Shown: positions 37,114 to 44,891 of the stretch, one piece after another | How the letters are laid out: each line of letters begins with the position of its first letter | Numbering within the stretch: position 1 is the first letter of the stretch | Assembly: GCF_900107455.1 (NCBI RefSeq) | Contig: NZ_FNQB01000001.1 | Coordinates: forward strand, 2,418,001-2,482,000 | Origin: Asanoa ishikariensis | Lineage (GTDB): Bacteria; Actinomycetota; Actinomycetes; Mycobacteriales; Micromonosporaceae | DNA: 64,000 nt | Direction of reading: 5' to 3' | Notes under the pieces: generated by a model | What the model was told of the DNA's origin: nothing | The model's database searches: none | Seen by the model: only the letters and a program-made list of their open reading frames with translations | Made by a program: the position numbers and the translations under genes

Positions 37114-37521
37114 TCACCCCGGAAGGAATGAAAAGCGGACCTGTCGGACAGCGTTGTCCCCGTTGGTGTCGACCAGGCAGATGGACTGCCAGGTGCCCAG
37201 GGCGAGCCGACCACGCAGAACCGGGATGGATGCGTACGGGGCGATGAAGGCGGGCAGCACATGGTCGCGGCCGTGGCCCGGCGAGCCGTGCCGGTGTCGC
37301 CACCGGCCGTCCGCCGGCAGGAAACCGTCGATCGCCGTCAGCAGATCGGGGTCGTCGGAGCCGGAGCCGCTCTCGATGATCGCGATGCCGGCGGTGGCAT
37401 GGGGCACGAACACGTGCAGCAGCCCGTCACCCTCGCCCGAGACGAACTGCTGCGCCTCGGCCGTCACATCGCGCACGGTCGGCCGGCGGCCCGTCTCGAC
37501 CGTGATCACCTCACTCCGCAT
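37114..37521 (-). CDS. yjbQ: YjbQ/UPF0047 family protein (secondary thiamine-phosphate synthase)
   Basis: 135 residues from the ATG at 37519-37521. Family hallmarks are LLHVFVPHATAGIAIIESG, HGSPGHGRDHVLPAF and LALGTWQSICLVDTN, with the conserved histidines that form a putative metal site. Escherichia coli YjbQ has weak thiamine-phosphate synthase activity; the true role is unsettled. It sits between two thiamine-diphosphate-dependent E1 genes, which is suggestive but may be chance. It is divergent from the fused E1 gene. Confidence 0.9.
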   Translation of the reverse strand: MRSEVITVETGRRPTVRDVTAEAQQFVSGEGDGLLHVFVPHATAGIAIIESGSGSDDPDLLTAIDGFLPADGRWRHRHGSPGHGRDHVLPAFIAPYASIPVLRGRLALGTWQSICLVDTNGDNAVRQVRFSFLPG

Positions 37522-37625
37522 CCGGCCAATTCTAGGGATCATCGGGACACCGTGGGTGCGTGTTCTGCGTGGCTGGTGGGGCAGGTGACTGGCCGTGAGT
37601 GGTCTGCGTCGGTAATGCTTTCGAC

Positions 37626-39866
37626 GTGACCACGCCGCAAGATCTCGACGAACGGTTCCGGGCGGCGGTCGGCGCGCTGACGCCCGGCACCGCCGGCCTC
37701 CCCGAGGGGATGACCAGCGAGCTGGCGCGCGCCGTGTTCGACGCCCAGCTCACCAGCCGCCATCTCGACCTGGCCGCGCGCTGGCTGCGCAGCTTCGGCG
37801 AGGGCTTCTACACGATCGGGTCCTCCGGCCACGAGAGCAACGCTGTTGTCGCCGCCGCGCTCCGGCACACCGACCCGGCCTTCCTGCACTACCGCTCCGG
37901 CGCGTTCTACGCCGCCCGGGTCGGCCAGGCCGGCCTCGCGGATCCGGTCGCCGAGACGGCCCGTGACGTGCTGCGCGGCGTGGTCGCCTCGACCAGCGAA
38001 CCGATCGCCGGCGGCCGCCACAAGGTGTTCGGCAACGCGGCGCACCACGTCGTGCCGACCACCTCGACGATCGCCTCCCACCTGCCCCGCGCGGTGGGTG
38101 CGGCGTTCGCGATCGAGCGGCTGCGCAAGGTCAACGGCAACGGGGGCGGGTCCGAGGCACCGTGGCCGGCCGACGCGGTGGTGGTGTGCTCGTTCGGCGA
38201 CGCGTCGGTCAACCACGCGACGGCCACGGCGGCGCTCAACACCGCCGGCTGGATCGACCACACCGGTATGCGCCTGCCGCTGCTGCTGGTCTGCGAGGAC
38301 AACGGCATCGGGATCAGCGTGAAGTCCCCGGCCGGTTGGGTCGCGTCGACCTTGCGGGCTCGCCCGGGACTGCGCTACTTCGCGGCCGAGGGCGACGACC
38401 CCGCAGCCGCGTACGCCACCGCCGCTTCGGCCGTTGAGCACGTGCGGCGGTCGCGCAAGCCGGCCGTGCTGCACCTCTCGACCGTGCGGTTCATGGGGCA
38501 CGCCGGCGCGGACGCCGAGGTGGCCTACCGGCCGGCCGCCGACCTGGAGCGCGACCTGACCCGCGACCCCGTGGTGGCGACCGCGCGGCTGCTGGTCTCC
38601 TGCGGCCTGGCCACCCCCGAGGAGCTCCTGGCCCGGTACGACGAGGTCGGCTGGCAGGTGCGCAAGGTCGCCGAGGAGGTGCTGGGCGAGCCGAAGCTGA
38701 CGACTCCCGCCGAGGTCGTGGCAACCCTGGCACCCCGGCGGCCGGTGCGGGTCGCCCGTACCGTGGCGGATTTGTCGGTCTCGTCGTTGACCGAACGCGA
38801 GGCCGCCTTCGGCGGGCGCCTCCCCGAGGACGCCGGCCCCTTCACGCTGGCCCAGACGATCAACGCGGCGCTCGCCGACGGCCTGCTGGCCAACCCGAAG
38901 ATGGCCGTCTTCGGCGAGGACGTGGCGCTCAAGGGCGGCGTGTACGGGGTGACCAAGGGCCTGCGCGAGCGGTTCGGCGCGACCCGCGTGTTCGACACCC
39001 TGCTCGACGAGACCTCGATCCTGGGCCTGGGCCTGGGTTCCGGGCTGGCCGGGATGCTGCCGGTGCCGGAGATCCAGTACCTGGCCTACCTGCACAACGC
39101 CGAGGACCAGCTCCGCGGCGAGGCCGCCACCATGCAGTTCTTCTCGGGCGGCGCCTACCGCAACCCGATGGTCGTGCGGGTGGCCGGGCTGGCGTACCAG
39201 GAAGGCTTCGGCGGGCACTTCCACAACGACAACTCGGTCGCCGTGCTGCGCGACATCCCGGGCCTGGTGGTCGCGGTGCCGGCCCGGGCCGACGACGCCG
39301 CGCCGCTGCTGCGCACCTGCCTCGCCTCGGCGGCCGTGGACGGCAGCGTCTGCGTGTTCCTCGAGCCGATCGCCCTGTACCACACCCGTGACCTCTACGA
39401 AGAGGGCGACAACGAGTGGCTGGCGCCGTACCTCGGCCCCGCGTCGTGGTCCGAGGCGCATGTGCCGATCGGGCGGGCGCGGGTCTACAACGTGGGCTCG
39501 GCCGAGGACTTGACGATCATCACGTTCGGCAACGGGGTACGGATGTCGCTGCGGGTGGCGGCCCGGCTCGTCGAGGAGGGCATCGGCGCGCGGGTGGTCG
39601 ACCTGCGCTGGCTCGCCCCGCTGCCGGTCGCCGACGTGATCCGCGAGTCGTCGGCAACCGGACGCGTGCTTGTCGTGGACGAGACACGACGTTCTGGCGG
39701 CGTCGGCGAAGGTGTCCTCGCGGCCCTGGTAGACGCCGGATATGTCGGATCTGTGAGCCGGATCGCATCGGTCGACTCGTTCGTCCCGCTAGGCCCAGCG
39801 GCCAGAGAAGTGCTGGTCGCCGAGGATGCGATCACTCAGGGTGCCCGAGCGCTCCTGGCACGGTAA
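37626..39866 (+). CDS. 2-oxoacid dehydrogenase E1, fused alpha and beta subunits
   Basis: 746 residues from GTG 37626. Residues about 1-365 are the E1-alpha part, with the thiamine motif around [19 protein letters not shown] and EDNGIGISV. Residues about 390-746 are the E1-beta part ([45 protein letters not shown], ending with the transketolase C-terminal domain). It is a single-chain version of the alpha2-beta2 E1 of branched-chain or pyruvate dehydrogenases. No E2 or E3 gene is near, so substrate and complex are unknown. Confidence 0.92.
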   Translation: MTTPQDLDERFRAAVGALTPGTAGLPEGMTSELARAVFDAQLTSRHLDLAARWLRSFGEGFYTIGSSGHESNAVVAAALRHTDPAFLHYRSGAFYAARVGQAGLADPVAETARDVLRGVVASTSEPIAGGRHKVFGNAAHHVVPTTSTIASHLPRAVGAAFAIERLRKVNGNGGGSEAPWPADAVVVCSFGDASVNHATATAALNTAGWIDHTGMRLPLLLVCEDNGIGISVKSPAGWVASTLRARPGLRYFAAEGDDPAAAYATAASAVEHVRRSRKPAVLHLSTVRFMGHAGADAEVAYRPAADLERDLTRDPVVATARLLVSCGLATPEELLARYDEVGWQVRKVAEEVLGEPKLTTPAEVVATLAPRRPVRVARTVADLSVSSLTEREAAFGGRLPEDAGPFTLAQTINAALADGLLANPKMAVFGEDVALKGGVYGVTKGLRERFGATRVFDTLLDETSILGLGLGSGLAGMLPVPEIQYLAYLHNAEDQLRGEAATMQFFSGGAYRNPMVVRVAGLAYQEGFGGHFHNDNSVAVLRDIPGLVVAVPARADDAAPLLRTCLASAAVDGSVCVFLEPIALYHTRDLYEEGDNEWLAPYLGPASWSEAHVPIGRARVYNVGSAEDLTIITFGNGVRMSLRVAARLVEEGIGARVVDLRWLAPLPVADVIRESSATGRVLVVDETRRSGGVGEGVLAALVDAGYVGSVSRIASVDSFVPLGPAAREVLVAEDAITQGARALLAR

Positions 39867-40011
39867 GTTTCCCCGGGGGACCCGAAAAGTCCGCGTCACA
39901 CGTCGGCCCGGCAGAAAATCGAAGCCGGATCGGTCGGTGCGCCACTTGCGCGGGAGCCGCTGACTGTGTGGACTTTGCGGGAACTGCAACGAATGAGGGA
40001 GGCACGCAACA

Positions 40012-40446
40012 GTGAGCGCGACCGCAGGTCAGGCCGCCGACGGCGTACGCAGCCTGGCGGACCGGTTCGGCATCGAGCCGGGGATGGTCGTCATGGAGAT
40101 GGGGTACGACGACGATGTCGACCAGGATCTCCGCGACGCCCTGACCGACCGCTCCGGTGAGTTGGTCGACGAAGACACCGACGAGGTCGTCGATGCGGTG
40201 CTGCTCTGGTACCGCGACGGCGATGGCGACCTCTTCGAGATGCTCGTCGACGCACTCGGCCCGCTGGCAGGCAACGGCGTCGTCTGGCTACTGACGCCCA
40301 AAGCCGGCCGTGACGGGCACGTCGAGCCGAGCGAGATCACCGAACTGGCACCGACGGCAGGTCTCCAGCAGACCTCCACGGTCAACGCCGGCAAGGACTG
40401 GAGTGCCGCCAGGCTCGTAGTGCCCCGCGGCTCCCGCAAGAAGTGA
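40012..40446 (+). CDS. DUF3052 family protein
   Basis: 144 codons from GTG 40012 including the stop. An acidic actinobacterial protein with LADRFGIEPGMVVMEMGYDD near 16 and DAVLLWYRDGDGDLFEMLVDAL near 61, typical of DUF3052. No catalytic motif, signal or membrane segment. The stop overlaps the AhpE start (TGATG), and this pairing is conserved in mycobacteria (Rv2239c-Rv2238c), so a role tied to the peroxiredoxin is likely but undefined. Confidence 0.9.
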   Translation: MSATAGQAADGVRSLADRFGIEPGMVVMEMGYDDDVDQDLRDALTDRSGELVDEDTDEVVDAVLLWYRDGDGDLFEMLVDALGPLAGNGVVWLLTPKAGRDGHVEPSEITELAPTAGLQQTSTVNAGKDWSAARLVVPRGSRKK

Positions 40447-40910
40447 TGCTTCAGGTCGGCACGCCGGCACCGGACTTCACGCTCAAGGACCAGAACAACC
40501 AAGAGGTACGACTTTCGTCGTACCTAGGGTCCCATCCGGTCTTGTTGGTGTTCTATCCGCTGGCGTTCTCGGGCACGTGCAGCGGCGAGATGGCGGCGCT
40601 GGAGAAGGCGCTGCCGTCCTTCGCCGCTGCCGGCGTCTCGGTCCTGACGATCAGCGTGGACTCGTCGTACTCGCACAAGATCTGGCTGGAACGCGAGTCC
40701 TGGTCGATGCGGATGCTGGCCGATTTCTGGCCGCACGGGGGCGTGGCCCGCTCTTACGGGGTCTTCAACGAGTCGGCCGGGTTCGCGGACCGTGGGACGT
40801 TCCTGATCGACAGGGCGGGGTCGATCAGGTGGGCGGAGTGCCTAGGCCCGGGTTCGTCCCGAGACACGGCCGTGTGGCTGGCCGCAGTGGCCTCCCTGGA
40901 CGACGGCTGA
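40446..40910 (+). CDS. ahpE: AhpE-type one-cysteine peroxiredoxin
   Basis: 154 residues from the ATG at 40446, or one codon longer from GTG 40443. Thioredoxin fold with GTPAPDFTLKDQNNQEV and peroxidatic Cys45 in YPLAFSGTCSGEM, the same residue number as in mycobacterial AhpE. No resolving cysteine is visible later in the chain. It reduces peroxides and peroxynitrite with a mycothiol or mycoredoxin partner in this class. Translationally coupled to DUF3052. Confidence 0.93.
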   Translation: MLQVGTPAPDFTLKDQNNQEVRLSSYLGSHPVLLVFYPLAFSGTCSGEMAALEKALPSFAAAGVSVLTISVDSSYSHKIWLERESWSMRMLADFWPHGGVARSYGVFNESAGFADRGTFLIDRAGSIRWAECLGPGSSRDTAVWLAAVASLDDG

Positions 40911-40944
40911 CCGGGCCGCGGTCGGGTAAGCTACGGCCGATCCG

Positions 40945-41019
40945 GGGCGCGTAGCTCAGCGGAAGAGCACTCGCCTTACAAGCGAGGGGTCGCAGGTTCG
41001 AACCCTGCCGCGCCCACCA
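40945..41019 (+). tRNA. tRNA-Val (anticodon TAC)
   Basis: 75 nt including an encoded CCA end. The acceptor stem is GGGCGCG/CGCGCCC, the D-arm GCTCAGCGGAAGAGC, the anticodon stem-loop CTCGC-CTTACAA-GCGAG with TAC, and the T-arm GCAGG-TTCGAAC-CCTGC. All stems pair perfectly. Decodes GUA and related valine codons. Confidence 0.97.
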
Positions 41020-41071
41020 AATCGCTGCCTAGATCCTGTCCGCTTCGCGGCCAGGATCTAGGTGGCGATTT
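41019..41071. terminator. Long hairpin directly after tRNA-Val
   Basis: 20-nt arms (41019-41038 and 41052-41071) pair with two mismatches. The core CCTAGATCCTG/CAGGATCTAGG is perfect, and the 13-nt loop can fold further as CCGC-TTC-GCGG. It begins on the last base of the tRNA CCA end. It can act as terminator or processing signal and shares CCTAGATC with the inverted repeat at 23752. Confidence 0.75.
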
Positions 41072-41083
41072 GGCATTCCTATA

Positions 41084-41170
41084 CCGGGGGCGACCCCCGG
41101 ACGCTCCACGGTTTCGTGGGCGCGGTCCGCGTAGGCGCGAGGTAGACCCAACGCCTGCGTTGGGTCTACC
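41084..41170. repeat. Two further perfect hairpins
   Basis: CCGGGGG-CGA-CCCCCGG lies at 41084-41100. GGTAGACCCAACGC-CT-GCGTTGGGTCTACC, a perfect 14-bp stem with a 2-nt loop, lies at 41141-41170. Together with the hairpin at 41019 they make three consecutive strong palindromes in 150 nt and no gene. The remaining space to 41374 is the AT-richer upstream region of the next gene. Confidence 0.7.
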
Positions 41171-41374
41171 CCGCCAGCCGGCATCCGGACCGTCGCTCGG
41201 GCGAGTCGCGACCGTCCCGCGGTGATGTGCGGAGAGTAAGGTCACCAGTACCCCTTGTGGCATCGACGTCCGTTAGTGCAAAATGCAATAGCGGGACGGG
41301 GGATTGGAAGTATTTCGTGGAGGGCTTCTGCCAACTCGGAACGCGACGCCTATCCGCATCGAACAGGGAGATCC

Positions 41375-41761
41375 ATGAGAGTGCTGAAATTGGCTGCGGC
41401 AATTATGTTCGCAGCCGTCTTCGTCGTGGGAGCACCTTCGGCCGCCTCCGCGTCCGGCGGTGACAGCGTCGCGGGCGCGTCGCCTGTCAGGGTGCAGATG
41501 TCGGCGGCTGCCGCCGCAGCCCAATGCTCCACCTACCGGGTCGAGTCGATCGCCAACAACCTGCCGATTCGGGTCGCGGCGCAGCACACCGCCGCTCTGC
41601 ACACCGTTGCCCAGAAGGGTTACCGATACAATTGCACGGGATGGTACGTGCTGGGTGACCGATACACTGCGTGTGGTGTCACGAATGCCAACGGATGGCT
41701 CGAGCTCGACTTCGGTGGAGCTTGGCGCTATACCTATATGACTTGCCTCAAGGACGTTTAG
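41375..41761 (+). CDS. Small secreted protein, SH3-like
   Basis: 128 residues from the ATG at 41375 after AGGGAG. The signal peptide ends near SAASASG (about residue 29). The mature domain carries CSTYRVESIANNLPIRVAAQ, a hydrophobic turn and GWLELDFGGAWRYTYMTC, resembling the short bacterial SH3-type fold of secreted actinobacterial proteins. It has four cysteines (CSTY, NCTG, ACGV, TCLK). Codon use is less GC-biased than its neighbours. Function unknown; wall binding is a guess. Confidence 0.78.
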   Translation: MRVLKLAAAIMFAAVFVVGAPSAASASGGDSVAGASPVRVQMSAAAAAAQCSTYRVESIANNLPIRVAAQHTAALHTVAQKGYRYNCTGWYVLGDRYTACGVTNANGWLELDFGGAWRYTYMTCLKDV

Positions 41762-41773
41762 TCAAAAGGCAGT

Positions 41774-41808
41774 TGAGGGCCAGCGCGCTCCACGGTGCTC
41801 GGCCCTCA
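41774..41808 (+). terminator. Hairpin terminator
   Basis: TGAGGGCC (41774-41781) pairs with GGCCCTCA (41801-41808); the loop can add an AGC/GCT pairing. It starts 12 nt after the stop of the small secreted protein. Confidence 0.6.
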
Positions 41809-41869
41809 CCTCCGCGGTGCTCAGAATGCAGCGAGGTCGGATCAATTCCCGCCTCGGCCTTGTCGACAT

Positions 41870-42310
41870 ATACCTACGGCGACTGATTCCTTCGTTCGCC
41901 GCACGCGCGGCCGATTCCTTGCCGACATATGTCCACACGACGTCGGGCTTGAGATCATCCGCTATCCCGGAGAGGTCGACGTCTGCCGAACCTTCGTGCC
42001 CGGTTCGCGGCTGATGTTGAGGAACAGCACTTGGCCGTCGATCCGGTCCTGCGTTCCCGGTCGGTAGTAGGCCACGGCCCGGTGCACGTCGGTGTTGTCC
42101 GTGCAGACCGTCCACGAACGCTTCCAGTTGTCGAGGTCCACGATGAAGTAGTTTGTGTCGCGAACGGCATCACCGCTCAGCCTGCTGCTTTGACCACGGA
42201 TCTCCTCGCTCCCACCACACCGACCGTCTTTCCGGTCAGCCGGACCGGCATCCGCCGGGGCGTACAACGTCAACGGCTGGCGATTGGCAACGAACTGGGT
42301 GTTGAGCGAA
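41870..42310 (-). pseudogene. Remnant of a protein gene with a frame break
   Basis: On the minus strand a protein-like stretch reads DAVRDTNYFIVDLDNWKRSW, then TVCTDNTDV, YYRPGTQDRIDGQVLFLNIS, and stops at 41962. One frame over, coherent sequence continues as ADVDLSGIADDLKPDVVWTY and VGKESAARAANEG to about 41870. No ATG or GTG start with a ribosome site precedes it in frame. The simplest reading is a 5'-truncated, frameshifted relic of a secreted repeat-type protein. Base composition is lower in GC than neighbouring genes. The family is not recognised. Confidence 0.35.
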
Positions 42311-42320
42311 TCCGGATGTC

Positions 42321-43394
42321 TTATTGAGGTCTCGGCGCCGGCGCCACGGCCGCGTAAGAATGCTTGAGCTCGTGGGGTTGGGCCAGCCGGTGGACCTGGT
42401 TGGTGTCGGGGTCGATGCGATAGACGCCGTCTTCGATGACACTCGTCCGGCAGATCAGCCAGACCGTGTGCTCGCCCGCGACGATCCGGACGTGGGGTTG
42501 GTCCCAGGACGCGCCGGGGATCTCCAGGCGTCCGAGGATCCGACCGGTTCGCACGTCCAGGCGCACCAACGCCTCGTCGTCCCGGTCGACGATCCACAAC
42601 GATCCGAGGGCCACAGCGGCGGAGGCTGCCTCCAGTTGGCGCCGCCGGACCAGCGGGGACGCACTGCCCCCACCCGGATCGAGCCGCATCGCGGTGCTCT
42701 CGGACAACGCCCAGATGTCTCGACCGCTCTGGTGGACGGTCACGACGAAGCTGCCGTCCGGAACGCGCGTCGTCCACTTCGGTCGCATCGTGTCCGGGTC
42801 CAGCACCACGATGTCCGGCTCGTTGTAGCCCATCGCGAGGACCAGATCGTCAGGGCCGGCCGTCATGGAGTCGAGCACGCCGGGTGGCGGGATCCGAGCG
42901 GAATCCAAGGCGGCGTGCAGCCGGTCGCTCTCGTCGGCAACCGCGCCGGTCCGCGGATCGACACGCAACAACTGCCGGCCCTGCCCGAAGAACACCCAAC
43001 GATCTGTGGCGGCGGCCTGAACCGCCCCGCCGAACCGCCGAGTGTCCCGTTCGGCCGGAGTGGCGGAGCTCTCGCCGGCAGCCGTCACCCGCCACACCCG
43101 GTCCGTACCCCAGATCCACATCGCTCCATGCGAATAGTGCGGCATTCCGACCAGGCCGCCAGGCGGTCGTGGTGCGATCACCGGCGGCGCCAGCAGCCGC
43201 GCCGTGAACGGGTCGACCAGCGCCACTGACCCGTCCGACCCGAACACCCAGACGAGTCCGCCTCCTGCCTGCGGATACCACCGGACGTCGCCCGTCCCGC
43301 CGAGCTCGACCCGCGCGCTGGCCTGACCCGTCCGCCCGTCCCAGGCCAGCAGCACGTTCGACTCGTCGACCACCCACAGCGCCTCGTCCGTCAT
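42321..43394 (-). CDS. Beta-propeller-like (YncE/PQQ-type) protein
   Basis: 357 residues from the ATG at 43392-43394. It has no signal peptide. The chain shows repeated blade-like units such as LWVVDESNVLLAWDGRTGQA, VWVFGSDGSVALVDPFTA, LLRVDPRTGAVADESD, DIVVLDPDTMRPKWTT and LWIVDRDDEALVRLDVRTGR. This pattern, with D-x-x-T/R-G-turns every 40 to 50 residues, is typical of seven- or eight-bladed propellers. It is probably a binding scaffold; no catalytic residues are evident. Confidence 0.8.
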   Translation of the reverse strand: MTDEALWVVDESNVLLAWDGRTGQASARVELGGTGDVRWYPQAGGGLVWVFGSDGSVALVDPFTARLLAPPVIAPRPPGGLVGMPHYSHGAMWIWGTDRVWRVTAAGESSATPAERDTRRFGGAVQAAATDRWVFFGQGRQLLRVDPRTGAVADESDRLHAALDSARIPPPGVLDSMTAGPDDLVLAMGYNEPDIVVLDPDTMRPKWTTRVPDGSFVVTVHQSGRDIWALSESTAMRLDPGGGSASPLVRRRQLEAASAAVALGSLWIVDRDDEALVRLDVRTGRILGRLEIPGASWDQPHVRIVAGEHTVWLICRTSVIEDGVYRIDPDTNQVHRLAQPHELKHSYAAVAPAPRPQ

Positions 43395-43496
43395 AGCGGA
43401 TGATTCTCGATCCACCAGGCGTCGCCGCGGTGCCCCGACCGGTTCGCGTCCGATTCCCGCCGGACTGGGGCCCCTGTCGGCGGGTTTGCTGGGCGC

Positions 43497-44288
43497 ATGA
43501 CGAACTCGCACGACGAACAGGTCCGCTACTTCGACTCCCTGCACCGCGCCGCGAAGCCGATCGTATTGCCCAACGCCTGGGATGCCGGGAGCGCGCGGTT
43601 GATCGAGGACGCCGGGGCGGACGCCATTGCCACCACCAGTGCGGGCGTCGCCTGGGCGGCCGTCGGTGCCGCTGACGACGGGTCCATCGGCCGGGAGCGG
43701 GCCGTCGAGCTCGTTGCCCGGGTGGTGGCTGCCGTCCGCGTGCCGGTGACCGCCGACATCGAGGACGGCTACGACGAACTCGCCAGCACGATCCGCGGTG
43801 TGCTCGATGCCGGAGCAGTTGGGGTCAACCTAGAGGACGGCGTGCGGGCGCACCCCGAGCGGATCGCGACCGCTCGCCGGGTCGCCGGAGCGGGATTGTT
43901 CATCAACGCGCGCATCGACACCTACCTGCGCGAGCTCGGCGACCCCGCCGGCCGCCGAAAGGAGACCCTCGACCGCGCCGCCGCCTACGTCGCCGCCGGT
44001 GCGGACGGGGTCTTCGTTCCCGGCGTGACCGATCCCGAGACCATCGCCGCCCTGGTGAAGGAGATTCCGGCGCCGCTCAACGTGATGGCCGGCCCCGCGT
44101 CGCCCACCGTCGACGAGCTCGCTGCCCTCGGCGTCGCCCGGGTCAGCGTCGGCCCTGCGATCACCCTGGCCGCGTACGCCGCGATCCAAACCGCCGCCCG
44201 CGAGCTTCTCACCACCGGCACCTACGACGCGCTCGGCACAGGGTTCGCGGAGATCGACGATCTCATGGGCCGTCACTCACACGTGTGA
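43497..44288 (+). CDS. PEP mutase/isocitrate lyase superfamily enzyme
   Basis: 263 residues, cytoplasmic. It starts KPIVLPNAWDAGSARLIEDAGADAIATTSAG, with the metal-binding acidic residues in VTADIEDGYDE (about 83-90) and GVNLEDGV, and INARIDTYL. The KKCGH catalytic cysteine segment of true isocitrate and methylisocitrate lyases is absent, so a C-C or P-C lyase/mutase of the PF13714 subgroup is more likely. The substrate is probably a small 2-oxo acid. It precedes the TetR operator by 15 nt. Confidence 0.88.
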   Translation: MTNSHDEQVRYFDSLHRAAKPIVLPNAWDAGSARLIEDAGADAIATTSAGVAWAAVGAADDGSIGRERAVELVARVVAAVRVPVTADIEDGYDELASTIRGVLDAGAVGVNLEDGVRAHPERIATARRVAGAGLFINARIDTYLRELGDPAGRRKETLDRAAAYVAAGADGVFVPGVTDPETIAALVKEIPAPLNVMAGPASPTVDELAALGVARVSVGPAITLAAYAAIQTAARELLTTGTYDALGTGFAEIDDLMGRHSHV

Positions 44289-44302
44289 CCTGAGCCACCG
44301 AA

Positions 44303-44337
44303 CTGACCGCTCGGTCAGATCCTGACCGAGCGGTCAG
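44303..44337. promoter_or_regulatory. Double palindromic TetR operator
   Basis: CTGACCGCTCGGTCAG (44303-44318) and CTGACCGAGCGGTCAG (44322-44337) are reverse complements of each other with shared half-site CTGACCG and 19-nt centre spacing. They end 7 nt before the TetR start codon, so cooperative autorepression of the tetR-mmpL operon is likely. Confidence 0.85.
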
Positions 44338-44344
44338 GGAGTAT

Positions 44345-44890
44345 GTGTGTGTGGTTCGCATTCGGACGCGCGACGAGATCCTTCGGGTCGCCGGGGAGCT
44401 CTTCACCCGGTACGGCTTCAAGGGCACCTCGCTGCACGACATCGCGGCTGAGGTCGGGTGTTCCAAGGCGACCCTGCTCTACCACTTCGCGCACAAGGAC
44501 GCGATCCTGCTTGCCCTGGTCGAGCCCGCCCGGCAGTCGTTGATCGATCTCGTGGCGCGCCTGGCCGGGGTCGACGACAAGGGTGTCCGGGACGCGGCCA
44601 TCGGTGGGTTCATCGACCTCGTTCTCCGCTACCGGCGCGAGGTCGCGCTCATCTACGACGTCACCCCCCAGTTCCTTCAGGAGCCGGCGTTCGTACGCGT
44701 GCGTGAGCTGACCGACGCGCTCGTCGCCGGATTCGCCGGGCGCTCGGCCGATCCGAATGACCAGACCGCGGCCAAGGTGTTGCTGGCCGGCATCGCCGCT
44801 GTGGTCATCGACGACAAGCGCGACGAGGTGGAACTGCGACCGGCGCTCGTCGCGGTCGCCCGTCGCGCCCTCATCCCCGGGAAGGACTGA
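44345..44890 (+). CDS. TetR-family regulator of the MMPL exporter
   Basis: 181 residues from GTG 44345; GTG 44351 is also possible. The helix-turn-helix is GTSLHDIAAEVGCSKATLLYHFAHKDAIL (about 28-56), followed by a helical ligand domain. Two perfect TGACCG-type palindromes lie immediately upstream and the mmpL gene starts 1 nt after its stop. It most likely represses its own operon and responds to a substrate of the exporter. Confidence 0.92.
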   Translation: MCVVRIRTRDEILRVAGELFTRYGFKGTSLHDIAAEVGCSKATLLYHFAHKDAILLALVEPARQSLIDLVARLAGVDDKGVRDAAIGGFIDLVLRYRREVALIYDVTPQFLQEPAFVRVRELTDALVAGFAGRSADPNDQTAAKVLLAGIAAVVIDDKRDEVELRPALVAVARRALIPGKD

Positions 44891-44891
44891 C

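Noticed and set aside
37539-39461. A 640-codon minus-strand frame
   Set aside because: Antisense of the fused E1 gene, which has clear thiamine-enzyme motifs.
40945-41170. Integrated element at tRNA-Val
   Set aside because: No integrase, no duplicated tRNA 3' end and no mobile genes within the following 10 kb were seen.
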